Shown one piece after another: positions 1 through 5,937 of a DNA stretch of 7,762 nucleotides; the first letter of the stretch is position 1; every line of letters starts with the position of its first letter. The notes beneath the pieces are model-generated. The model did no database searches. It was given only the letters and a program-made list of their open reading frames with translations, and was not told the origin of the DNA. The stretch comes from Filomicrobium sp. (GTDB taxonomy: Bacteria > Pseudomonadota > Alphaproteobacteria > Rhizobiales > Hyphomicrobiaceae), in contig JAJFHK010000351.1 of assembly GCA_021775655.1 (NCBI GenBank), positions 1 to 7,762 on the forward strand, read 5' to 3'. The translations under genes and the position numbers were made by a program.

Positions 1-403
1 CTTTGCACGTGTTGCTTCATCCCTAGCGTTGATTAAGTGAATGCTCAGTCTTCGACCTAAGCAATATGACAGGCATGTTGGACTCCGTCGAGGCAGGTGA
101 GCTGGCAAATATCTCAGACGTATCGACGATGTTTCGGTTCAGTGCCAACCGTTTCTTGCCAAGTATTTATACAGGTTGCTCTCAACGTGCCCACTTCGTG
201 ATAGTTTAGTCATAGACTGTGTGACGCCACCTTGGCTGGTGCGCCAGTGCTGCGTTCGAAGTGAGCCGTTCTCGTCGATGCTTCGGTGCATAACAGCTTA
301 TCTGGCTCGTTCCGAGTTGGGTCATTCACGTAGTGGCTCTCCTATCCGTTCTTCCGAAGCGATCTAATAACGGACGCAAAGATCCTCGTTGCCGGGCGAT
401 CGG
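1..403. other. Left-edge stretch with no supportable gene
   Basis: Short open frames exist on both strands. The best on the plus strand is a 48-codon frame from an ATG at 66 to a TAG at 207-209, but it has no convincing ribosome binding site and I recognise no family in it. A 6-bp inverted repeat TCCGTT/AACGGA with an 18-nt loop lies at about 345-374, just beyond the stop of the minus-strand gene that ends at 404. It lacks a T-run, so I do not call it a terminator. No tRNA-like T-arm or attachment-type repeat is evident. This may be non-coding or decayed DNA. Confidence 0.5.
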
Positions 404-817
404 TCAACCTCGTTGCCGATGTTTGTTGGAATCATCGGGAGCAGCAAAGTCTGTGGCTGGTCGGCGGATATGTGGCTGGGTGGCCTTATAACCAGCTTCA
501 ATTGCCTGGCGTTTTGGCGTGGCAACACGGCGGCCAGCATAGGGGTCGATGGCGTGAAGGGTGGAGATCCGTTCAATGGGTACGCTCGCCAAGTCATCGG
601 GGCTGACGTCTAAAGCCTGGGCAAGACGCTTTAAAGTATGAACCGCCCACTCACGTTGCGCGGCGGGTGACAACACGTTTCCGGTGACGGCCGCGTCGAG
701 ATGAAAGCTCCAGCCCGGCCCGTTGCCTTTGGGCTCAATCCAGCATTCCAAACTACCCTTGCCGCCGAGATAAATTCTCCGGGCACCTGTTGCATTCTGA
801 GTGTGCGTAACGATCAT
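404..817 (-). CDS. Hypothetical protein, 137 aa, unknown family
   Basis: The product is 137 aa if translation begins at the ATG at 817-815. The frame stays open upstream to a GTG at 922, but the extra 35 residues look unstructured, so I prefer the ATG, although no strong Shine-Dalgarno precedes either start. The N-terminal half looks like a compact alpha/beta domain, with alternating hydrophobic residues around RRIYLGGKGSLECWIEP and a GWSFHLDAAV segment. A helical stretch follows (EWAVHTLKRLAQALDVSPDDL), which superficially resembles part of a helix-turn-helix. The C-terminal 45 residues are basic, Pro-rich and probably disordered. I do not recognise the family. Its amino-acid make-up and codon use look genuinely coding, and the location beside a phage-type gene suggests an accessory or mobile-element protein. 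It stands alone and is transcribed away from the plus-strand genes. Confidence 0.6.
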   Translation of the reverse strand: MIVTHTQNATGARRIYLGGKGSLECWIEPKGNGPGWSFHLDAAVTGNVLSPAAQREWAVHTLKRLAQALDVSPDDLASVPIERISTLHAIDPYAGRRVATPKRQAIEAGYKATQPHIRRPATDFAAPDDSNKHRQRG

Positions 818-1033
818 GGATGCATCATCAGTCAAAGTTTGCACTGGAGGCAACACTACCTGGCAGCGAGATAAGCAGTGCTTGCCGACAGCGACACGTT
901 TGAACGAGGGTGTGTTGCACACTGGTCAGTACGAGCGTCGCTGATCAGAGAATGAGCAATCCGCTTGATCGCATTACTGCCGCCTGCCACGATTTCTTCG
1001 CGGTACAGCTGGGAAGCGATGGCCGTCAACGTG

Positions 1034-1053
1034 AGGCGCCCTGATGGGCGCTT
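1034..1053 (+). terminator. GC-rich hairpin, possible weak terminator
   Basis: The sequence forms a stem of AGGCGCCC with GGGCGCTT around a TGAT tetraloop: six perfect GC-type pairs (1036-1041 with 1046-1051), one G-T wobble and one A-T pair. The downstream bases on the plus strand are only moderately T-rich (TTGCTCTTG). No plus-strand gene ends just before it. It could instead be a structural element of an RNA, or a protein-binding palindrome. Confidence 0.3.
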
Positions 1054-1130
1054 TGCTCTTGTCTTAGCGACGACATCGCGGCACACTCATCGTAGCTGTC
1101 GTGAAGAGCGTTATAAGCGTCAGCTGCTTG

Positions 1131-1161
1131 AGGCGTTCGGCTGCTACCCGGCGCCTTTTTT
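1131..1161 (+). terminator. Rho-independent terminator-like hairpin with six-T tail
   Basis: GGCG at 1132-1135 pairs with CGCC at 1152-1155. The stem continues inward through two G-T wobbles and one mismatch to two more GC pairs, closing a CTGCTA loop. A run of six T follows at 1156-1161. This is a standard intrinsic-terminator layout for plus-strand transcription. In the minus direction there is no T-run after the stem. No recognisable coding sequence ends upstream of it, so its transcript is unknown. Confidence 0.5.
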
Positions 1162-1282
1162 GTTGCCGACTTCTCGACCGTTTCAAGAGAAAACTTGTGG
1201 CAGGCTTTCAAGCGTCTCCGCCGTAGCAGGTCGGAACGCGTGCATCGGCGCACCCGGTGTAACCAATGAAAGCTACCCACAA

Positions 1283-1756
1283 ATGGGCATGGACGTTTAT
1301 GGCCGCAATCCCAGCGGCAAAGAAGGAGAGTATTTTCGTAACAATGTTTGGTGGTGGCGCCCGCTGGCCGATATCTGCCAGTCACTCGCGCCAAAAATTT
1401 GCGCCAACTGTAAGCACTGGCAATCCAATGATGGTGACGGTTTGGACGCAGCAGACGCAGCCGCCCTTGCGTCTGTGTTGGAAACACGCATTGATGATGG
1501 CACATTGGATAAATTGATCGCTGAGCGCGATGCTTACATTGAAGCGTTGCCCGATGAACCTTGCAGTCTGTGTGAAGGCGCAGGACGGCGTTCCGACGAG
1601 TTGGCGATTGAGCATGGCTGGGATAAGAAGCCGTGCAACGCCTGCAAGGGTTCAGGCACTCAACGACCTTTTGAGACGCATTATCCGCAGGATGTCGAGA
1701 ACGTTCGCGAATTCGCGACATTCCTAAAGGCTTCCGGCGGTTTCAGGATCTGTTAG
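1283..1756 (+). CDS. Phage-type MGMDVYG protein with CxxC / DnaJ-like zinc-knuckle motifs
   Basis: The product is 157 aa. The N-terminus MGMDVYGRNP followed by GEYFRNNVWWWRPL (16-29), the SNDGDGLDA segment (48-56) and the C-terminal VREFATFLKASGGF (141-154) match my recollection of a widespread family of uncharacterised phage and prophage proteins. Its biochemical role is unknown. The sequence carries three CxxC pairs: C40/C43, C94/C97 and C118/C121. The last two are CxxCxGxG motifs (CSLCEGAG, CNACKGSG) like those of the DnaJ cysteine-rich domain, so a structural zinc site is plausible. The start is the ATG at 1283, because family similarity begins exactly there. A weak TGAAAG lies 10-15 bases upstream. 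The open frame extends back to 965, but that part does not look protein-like. A 59-aa gene starts 6 bp after the stop and is probably co-transcribed. The function is not assigned. Confidence 0.75.
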   Translation: MGMDVYGRNPSGKEGEYFRNNVWWWRPLADICQSLAPKICANCKHWQSNDGDGLDAADAAALASVLETRIDDGTLDKLIAERDAYIEALPDEPCSLCEGAGRRSDELAIEHGWDKKPCNACKGSGTQRPFETHYPQDVENVREFATFLKASGGFRIC

Positions 1757-1762
1757 GCTGCT

Positions 1763-1942
1763 ATGGAATTTCTGGATTTCATGACGGTATCAGGCATTGT
1801 TGCCTGGATGTATCTGACATGGCGCCTGGGAGTCGCTCTAAAGCGATTTGGGTCTCAAATACGCTCATTGCCCCGTCGCGTCCGATGGGCGCTCCTAGGC
1901 CCTTCCAAGCGCTTCGTGAGCAACCGTCCTCGATCACGCTGA
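1763..1942 (+). CDS. Small basic membrane protein, 59 aa
   Basis: This short frame starts at an ATG 6 bp after the stop of the MGMDVYG gene. The AGG overlapping that stop (1755-1757) sits 5 nt before the ATG and could serve as its ribosome binding site. Residues 6-24 form a hydrophobic stretch (FMTVSGIVAWMYLTWRLGV) that could cross the membrane once. The remaining 35 residues are strongly basic, with about a dozen Arg/Lys, which by the positive-inside rule would place the C-terminus in the cytoplasm. I do not recognise a family. Placement, spacing and composition favour a real gene, possibly coupled in translation to its neighbour. The alternative is a chance frame. Two hairpins lie downstream. 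Confidence 0.45.
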   Translation: MEFLDFMTVSGIVAWMYLTWRLGVALKRFGSQIRSLPRRVRWALLGPSKRFVSNRPRSR

Positions 1943-1966
1943 CACCGGCCCGATAATGCATGGCGT

Positions 1967-1997
1967 TCTCATGCCTGCTTTTGACGAGCGCATGAGA
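1967..1997. repeat. 8-bp perfect inverted repeat
   Basis: TCTCATGC (1967-1974) and GCATGAGA (1990-1997) are perfect reverse complements separated by 15 bases. No T-run follows. It could be an operator-like site or part of a transcript-end structure together with the adjacent hairpin at 2001-2032. It lies 25 bases past the stop of the 59-aa gene. Confidence 0.5.
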
Positions 1998-2000
1998 CCT

Positions 2001-2040
2001 GCCAGCTATCGGTCCTCTTTCTCCTAGCTGGCTTTCTTTC
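2001..2040 (+). terminator. Inverted repeat followed by T-rich tail, likely terminator
   Basis: GCCAGCTA (2001-2008) and TAGCTGGC (2025-2032) are perfect 8-bp reverse complements around a 16-nt pyrimidine-rich loop, followed directly by TTTCTTTC. On the plus strand this resembles an intrinsic terminator and sits where the transcript of the MGMDVYG and 59-aa genes would be expected to end. The loop is longer than usual and the T-tract is interrupted by C, so efficiency is uncertain. Confidence 0.5.
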
Positions 2041-2240
2041 ATGTCTCTGATGGTGCTGCTCCGCCGCCCCGCTCTCCTCGCCGCTTATTGCGGCTCGTCG
2101 CCCGCTGCGTCTTCGCTGCCACATCGTTGAGCATGATTCGACCGTTGTAATAGTTGTATCAAGAGAAGGTGGCAGGGGCAGTTGCTTTAGTCCCAAATTG
2201 CGCAAGCAAAGCGTCGTTGCGCTGTATTTGAGGTAGCAAC
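2041..2240. other. Intergenic stretch before the small membrane-protein gene
   Basis: I see no supportable gene here. A minor hairpin, GCCGC-TTATT-GCGGC, lies at 2080-2094. The composition changes from GC-rich (2041-2130) to AT-richer from about 2140, which may mark the left boundary of the AT-rich cargo block that holds the next two genes. Confidence 0.4.
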
Positions 2241-2414
2241 ATGAATATGCATTGCCGTCGTCAGCGCTTACGAAATGCAAAGACAATTGCCAGCACCATA
2301 CGAAAAAATATTTTTCAGTTGCCATTGAAATTTTCTCAATTGGCCCCATACCACTTTAAGGTTCAAAGGAGATTACCAAATGAATTGCAATATCCATTTC
2401 GCTGCTTCAGCTGA
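2241..2414 (+). CDS. Possible 57-aa basic upstream ORF overlapping the next gene
   Basis: An ATG at 2241 is preceded by GAGG at a good distance (TTGAGGTAGCAAC). The frame encodes 57 residues, very basic near the N-terminus, and ends inside the next gene with a 35-nt overlap in a different frame. I recognise no family. It could be a real small protein, a leader peptide controlling the downstream gene by translational coupling, or a chance frame. If the promoter candidate at 2287-2314 is the true one, this ORF would not be on the main transcript. Confidence 0.25.
   Translation: MNMHCRRQRLRNAKTIASTIRKNIFQLPLKFSQLAPYHFKVQRRLPNELQYPFRCFS
2287..2314 (+). promoter_or_regulatory. Candidate sigma70-type promoter
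   Basis: TTGCCA (5 of 6 to TTGACA) at 2287-2292 and TATTTT (4 of 6 to TATAAT) at 2309-2314 are separated by 16 bp in an A/T-rich stretch. This places a start site roughly 60 bases before the ATG of the 100-aa gene. Its position fits, but boxes this degenerate occur by chance in AT-rich DNA. Confidence 0.3.
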
Positions 2415-2682
2415 AACCGCTTTAAAGTCAATTGCAGAAGTACGATCGATTCGACGTAATGAATATATGCACAAACGACTAGGAGATAGCGCAATGTTGG
2501 CAATGTGGCTTGGGACCATCTCTGCTTTAACTGGATACGGTGGCCCTGAAGCACAGGCGATCATGTGGCCGACAGTGTGTACATCCGGACTCATCTTGGG
2601 GTGGATCGAGGCGTCCAACAAGCCAGTAATCGCTGATTTCCAAACTCGGTCTGCCGATATCTCAAAAGAGACGGTATTGTAA
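2380..2682 (+). CDS. Small membrane protein, 100 aa, unknown family
   Basis: The ATG is preceded by a strong ribosome binding site, AAAGGAGA at 2365-2372, at ideal spacing, which fixes the start and favours this strand over a 106-aa antisense frame. The product begins with about 35 residues that are amphipathic and basic. Two hydrophobic segments follow, roughly 37-52 (SAMLAMWLGTISALTG) and 59-76 (QAIMWPTVCTSGLILGW), consistent with two membrane-spanning helices joined by a tight GYGGPEA turn. The last 22 residues are polar. I recognise no family. It lies 237 bp upstream of the membrane-anchored Sel1-repeat gene on the same strand and shares its AT-rich composition, so the two may have arrived together, but co-transcription is not shown. 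Confidence 0.65.
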   Translation: MNCNIHFAASAETALKSIAEVRSIRRNEYMHKRLGDSAMLAMWLGTISALTGYGGPEAQAIMWPTVCTSGLILGWIEASNKPVIADFQTRSADISKETVL

Positions 2683-2919
2683 TTTTCCATCACTTACATC
2701 GATTGATCGAACGGCGATCATAGCTGTGCGTCCGTGCTTGCCATGCAAGGTAGGCGTGATAACATTGGCCTTCGCGGGAAGTGACGGGGCATGGATCACT
2801 TCATGTCATGGCTGCAAAGATGGTAGTGCGCAGCAGCGTGCAATCGTTCTGTGCACCACGAGGGAAATTCCTGCTGGGCAATCTGATTGTTCTTTTTGGT
2901 CGCGTTCAGGATTGGTGGC
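2683..2919. other. Intergenic region upstream of the Sel1-repeat gene
   Basis: This 237-bp stretch carries a 6-bp inverted repeat TGATCG/CGATCA with a 5-base spacer at 2704-2720, which could be an operator. A weak promoter candidate lies beside it: TTGCCA at 2738-2743 and TAACAT at 2760-2765, 16 bp apart. A 66-codon GTG-started frame with two CxxC pairs (2726-2926) overlaps the next start, but it has no ribosome binding site and I do not call it. Confidence 0.3.
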
Positions 2920-4269
2920 ATGTTAGGCGTCTTAAAGAGTATTTATAGAAATAGTTATTTGAGATCCGTGAGTTTACTAGTTACGATTCTCGGAGGGATC
3001 GCCACCATTCATGCCAACTATGGAGCCATTATTGCTCAAACTTGGAAAGATACTGTCTATCAGACCTTTTCCGATGTCATATCGGGCGAGAGTAGAGAGA
3101 AGTCGGCGTCGAAACCAACGCCGAATGTACCCCTTCCAGAACGCAATGTTCTCGAAGTCGCGCCGGAACAACAGGCTCGTCCAAGTGGCGAGGTTATCCC
3201 GAAAACAAAAAGGGAATGGAATTCCTTTCTAGCGACTTATCACGATTATAGTCCTATCGACGAGAAAGACACCCGTGAAAAAATAGCAAGTGTCCTTGCT
3301 TCCGACTGCTCGTTCGATATTGGAAAGGTGGATGATGTTTCATCCAATGCTTGTGATTTCGAAGCAGGGTACGAATTCGATCACCAGAATGTAGGGTGGC
3401 ATAAGGCTTGGGATGATATTTCTGCAGCTGATGCGATACGAACTTGCGCAATCGTGGCAGTACATCATCGATGCGTTGGTCGACTTTTGTTTCAGTTGGC
3501 CCGCAGTATCGACAAAGCACAAAATGGGCGCAGCCAAAAAGACTACTCGGTGCCCCGAACTTTATATATGGCAGCAGAAAAATTGGGAAGCACGGGCGCA
3601 ACGATAAATTTGGGGGATATGCATTTTTTCGGGAAGGGAGTGCCAATTGACAAGGATCTAGGAAATAAATTCTTTGAGGCCTCAGCAAGGGCTGGCAGCA
3701 AGAAGTTTGCCTCAGTTCTTTACCAAAGGTATCGATTTGGTGAGCATGTTCTAGGCTACACGTACCCAATAGATCGAGGCAAGGCGCGTTCGTTTCTCGA
3801 AATATATGCAGATGAGGATGCGGAGTTTGCTTACTTGCTGGCACGCGATATAATTGATTCCCAACCAAGCAACGAAGAACTTGTTCTGGCCGAGAGGCAT
3901 CTCACATATGGGTGTCGGAACGACTATGCTTTGGCTTGTTTCGTGCGGGCAAAATTGTTGGACGTTGTTATTTTAAGTAGAATTCCAAAAAATTCTTCGA
4001 AGGCTGCAAAAATTTATGTTCGAGGATTGCGTGCAGCCAAGCGACTGTTCAAATCAAATTGCCCAAGTTGGACACCCGGCGAATCATACGATGAGAAATG
4101 TTCCCCTTCTTTCCATCAAGCCCAGTTAAGTTGGAAGGAATTGAGCATTGAATTCCGAAAAGAACTGCGGAAGAGTTTGATAGATGCTAATATTGTAGAA
4201 TCTTGGTGGGAAGCAGTGATTGGTAGTGATGAAGAAAAAGCAATTCGGGTGTTTCTATCCAAAAAGTGA
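2920..4269 (+). CDS. Membrane-anchored Sel1-repeat protein, 449 aa
   Basis: I start at the ATG at 2920, because AGGA at 2908-2911 lies 8 nt upstream. A TTG 33 bases earlier is the alternative. Residues about 17-39 form one hydrophobic segment (LLVTILGGIATIHANYGAII), a likely signal anchor. A Pro/Glu/Lys-rich linker to about residue 95 follows. From about 140 the protein has the ACD...D...AADAIRTC...LLFQLARSI pattern often seen in bacterial Sel1/TPR-type proteins. A recognisable Sel1 repeat lies at about 214-260 (GATINLGDMHFFGKGVPIDK, then FFEASARAGS), with degenerate helical repeats to about 345. Such repeats bind proteins or scaffold complexes, and no catalytic motif is visible. Cysteines at 130, 145, 176, 185, 332, 340, 381 and 394 could form disulfides if the domain is periplasmic. 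The gene is clearly AT-richer than the minus-strand operon and converges on its last gene with a 4-bp gap, which suggests acquired cargo. Confidence 0.8.
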   Translation: MLGVLKSIYRNSYLRSVSLLVTILGGIATIHANYGAIIAQTWKDTVYQTFSDVISGESREKSASKPTPNVPLPERNVLEVAPEQQARPSGEVIPKTKREWNSFLATYHDYSPIDEKDTREKIASVLASDCSFDIGKVDDVSSNACDFEAGYEFDHQNVGWHKAWDDISAADAIRTCAIVAVHHRCVGRLLFQLARSIDKAQNGRSQKDYSVPRTLYMAAEKLGSTGATINLGDMHFFGKGVPIDKDLGNKFFEASARAGSKKFASVLYQRYRFGEHVLGYTYPIDRGKARSFLEIYADEDAEFAYLLARDIIDSQPSNEELVLAERHLTYGCRNDYALACFVRAKLLDVVILSRIPKNSSKAAKIYVRGLRAAKRLFKSNCPSWTPGESYDEKCSPSFHQAQLSWKELSIEFRKELRKSLIDANIVESWWEAVIGSDEEKAIRVFLSKK

Positions 4270-4273
4270 TCGC

Positions 4274-5626
4274 TCACGGATCATCGGTAGTTTGTTCTGA
4301 ACATAGAATTGGAAATTTGATTACTGCCAATTCTGCTGATATGCTGTCTGCGTATAGAGCAAGACCCAGCTGCATTCTTCTAACATCGTCAGGTAATTCA
4401 GACAATTCACCAAATACCGACGTCGCGTGTTGAGTCAGAGGTAGGCGGTAAGCCAGGGCACTCGGCAATACGCTTTTGATTCCGGTTGAAATGTCTCTTT
4501 CTGTTGGCTCTTGCGTCGTCAGGATCAGCCTTATCCCTGCACTGCGCCCCCGTTTTCCGAGATGCATCATCGCAGTCATGAAGGCTTGGTGGCTCTTAAA
4601 CTCGTCGGACTTGCGGTCGGGGTTGTCGCAAAGGTTGAACGCCCCGAACTCATCAATGACAAGCGCGATGTAGCCCGAGTAGGTGTTGTCTTCCCCTCGC
4701 TCGACCATCTTCGCATTCCGCGCCTTCATCGTTCTCACCAGATCGGCTGCCAGGTGCCACAGATCCTCGGGTTCGCTGTAGGTCGAGACCTTTGGGTGAA
4801 TGCCTGTGTAGCGCCTGAAGGCAACCCCTCCCTTGCCGCAGACCAAATGCACGTGATCGAACTGATCGATGTTGTGCAGGAACGAGCGTAGGAGTACGTG
4901 AAGCCCATTACTCTTGCCCATGCCGGTGGTGCCGCACACAAGCGTATGGGTCATTTCGTTGATGGGAACGTAGAAGGGCTTGCGGGTTTCGACATCGATG
5001 CCGAGGAACAAGTCGCCGTCGCGCAACCACTTCGGATTGAACGGGATAATGTCGGGCAATGGTTTGCGACGTATCAATGAAATCGTCGTGGCCGTATGTT
5101 TCTCGATCGACCAATCACCGTCAAACCATTCATTGACTGCCGGCAGATGCTGACGCCACAGCTGCACGTCGACAGGGCCTCCCGTGACGACATATGTCAA
5201 ACGACCCCGCTGTGGGTTGGATCGCTCAAAGCATAGTCGCGGAAAGGTTTTGCCGACCGTCAGATTGAGATAGGGGCCGAGCAGGTACGGTCTAGCGCCT
5301 GGGTGCAAGTGATCAAAATCGACTTTCTTGGGCCGCCCACCTGGCACAAGAGATTCCAGCATCGCGGATAATAGAAAGTAGTAACTCTGCGGGATGGCCT
5401 GACGCGTTGTGGGGTCGGTGCGCCGAAAAAGTTCCATCGCTCCGGCGAGCTTGTTGGGTTCCAGATCAAAGTTCACCGCCGCACATCGCTCATCCTCATT
5501 TGCAGCGACGGAAAAACCTGCGGCTGTGATCAGCGCTTTAAGGTTCGTCACCTGGTGCCTCTTCGCCTCGATTGCGACGATAAGCCGTTTGGCTTCTGCC
5601 AGTTGCTCAGCTGTTGGTTTGGTCAT
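4274..5626 (-). CDS. FtsK/SpoIIIE-type DNA-translocase ATPase, 450 aa
   Basis: This is a P-loop motor of the FtsK-HerA class. Walker A is GTTGMGKS (232-239) and Walker B is ALVIDEFGAF (321-330). Further downstream, LILTTQEPTERDI (367-379) and IKSVLPSALAYRL (383-395), then ATSVFGE (401-407), correspond to the conserved TQRP-type sensor and following segments of FtsK. Members pump double-stranded DNA as hexamers in chromosome segregation, conjugation or packaging. The N-terminal 200 residues contain no transmembrane helices and no recognised domain; residues 5-30 are helical and charged. No winged-helix gamma domain is present after the motor. It is therefore a soluble, shortened relative of FtsK, more like a mobile-element translocase. 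The start ATG has GAGG 8 nt upstream and overlaps the previous stop as ATGA. It is the last gene of the five-gene operon. Confidence 0.88.
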   Translation of the reverse strand: MTKPTAEQLAEAKRLIVAIEAKRHQVTNLKALITAAGFSVAANEDERCAAVNFDLEPNKLAGAMELFRRTDPTTRQAIPQSYYFLLSAMLESLVPGGRPKKVDFDHLHPGARPYLLGPYLNLTVGKTFPRLCFERSNPQRGRLTYVVTGGPVDVQLWRQHLPAVNEWFDGDWSIEKHTATTISLIRRKPLPDIIPFNPKWLRDGDLFLGIDVETRKPFYVPINEMTHTLVCGTTGMGKSNGLHVLLRSFLHNIDQFDHVHLVCGKGGVAFRRYTGIHPKVSTYSEPEDLWHLAADLVRTMKARNAKMVERGEDNTYSGYIALVIDEFGAFNLCDNPDRKSDEFKSHQAFMTAMMHLGKRGRSAGIRLILTTQEPTERDISTGIKSVLPSALAYRLPLTQHATSVFGELSELPDDVRRMQLGLALYADSISAELAVIKFPILCSEQTTDDP

Positions 5627-5937
5627 GGAATGAACCTCGGCCTGGATTGTAAATTTGCGAGCTCGGCTTCATGAACTGAAATTTCCCAATCAAGTTGCTG
5701 GTTTGTGCGGTGAAGATCGGCGATGAACACTGGCCACGTGAGGGATACATCCACCGAGCGTTGAGCAATCCACTGTTCCCACACCTGCCATTCGACTGAA
5801 TCGCGTTGCAGAACGGTGGGATCGAATGGCTTTGAAGCCTTCAATCGGACCGGCTCAGGGGGCGGTCGACGCTTGAACGATGGCGCGCCGCCCCCGATAC
5901 GTTTCCTGATGCCGGCAAGAAGCTCCACAAAAGTCAT
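5623..5937 (-). CDS. Hypothetical protein, 104 aa, fourth gene of the operon
   Basis: I recognise no family. The N-terminal 35 residues are basic and Pro-rich (residues 11-30 include RKRIGGGAPSFKRRPPPEP) and probably disordered. Residues 40-95 are predicted helical and Trp-rich (EWQVWEQWIAQR, LTWPVFIADL), ending in a heptad-like stretch that could form a coiled coil (LDWEISVHEAELANLQ). It has no membrane segment. A small adaptor linking the unknown 186-aa protein or DNA to the FtsK-type motor is a reasonable inference from position only. Its ATG shares one base with the preceding stop (TGATG), and the AAG-rich end of the upstream gene supplies a purine-rich ribosome binding site. Its stop overlaps the start of the translocase gene by 4 nt. 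Confidence 0.75.
   Translation of the reverse strand: MTFVELLAGIRKRIGGGAPSFKRRPPPEPVRLKASKPFDPTVLQRDSVEWQVWEQWIAQRSVDVSLTWPVFIADLHRTNQQLDWEISVHEAELANLQSRPRFIP

Larger units (their letters stand above)
818..1282. other. 465-base gap with hairpins and no clear gene
   Basis: This gap separates the 137-aa minus-strand gene from the MGMDVYG gene. It contains two GC-rich hairpins, listed separately. A minus-strand frame (1086 down to 856, GTG start) includes a helical-looking segment near its centre that resembles real protein, but it has no ATG and no ribosome binding site, so it is at best a remnant. The plus-strand frame that runs into the downstream gene from 965 has no believable start and an unusual composition before residue 107. 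An unannotated small RNA ending at the second hairpin would explain the terminator. Confidence 0.4.

Noticed and set aside
66..209. 48-codon ATG frame near the left edge
   Set aside because: No clear ribosome binding site and no recognisable family.
240..275. Possible tRNA T-arm around a GTTCGAA sequence
   Set aside because: The flanking bases do not form the required 5-bp stem and no other cloverleaf arms are present.
856..1086. 76-codon minus-strand frame with a helical, protein-like central segment
   Set aside because: It has only a GTG start without a ribosome binding site, overlaps a GC-rich hairpin and matches no family I know. It may be a remnant, but I cannot support it as a gene.
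965..1282. N-terminal extension of the MGMDVYG protein (106 extra residues)
   Set aside because: The extension is compositionally unlike protein, crosses two hairpins including a terminator-like one, and family similarity begins exactly at the ATG at 1283.
2373..2693. 106-codon frame on the minus strand opposite the 100-aa membrane-protein gene
   Set aside because: The plus-strand frame has a near-ideal ribosome binding site and membrane-protein character. The antisense frame has no convincing ribosome binding site.
2726..2926. 66-codon GTG-started frame with CxxC pairs upstream of the Sel1 gene
   Set aside because: It lacks a ribosome binding site and an ATG, overlaps the next start and looks like a chance frame.
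3254..3868. 204-codon minus-strand frame opposite the Sel1-repeat gene
   Set aside because: The plus-strand product has recognisable Sel1 repeats. The antisense product has no recognisable feature and a poor start.
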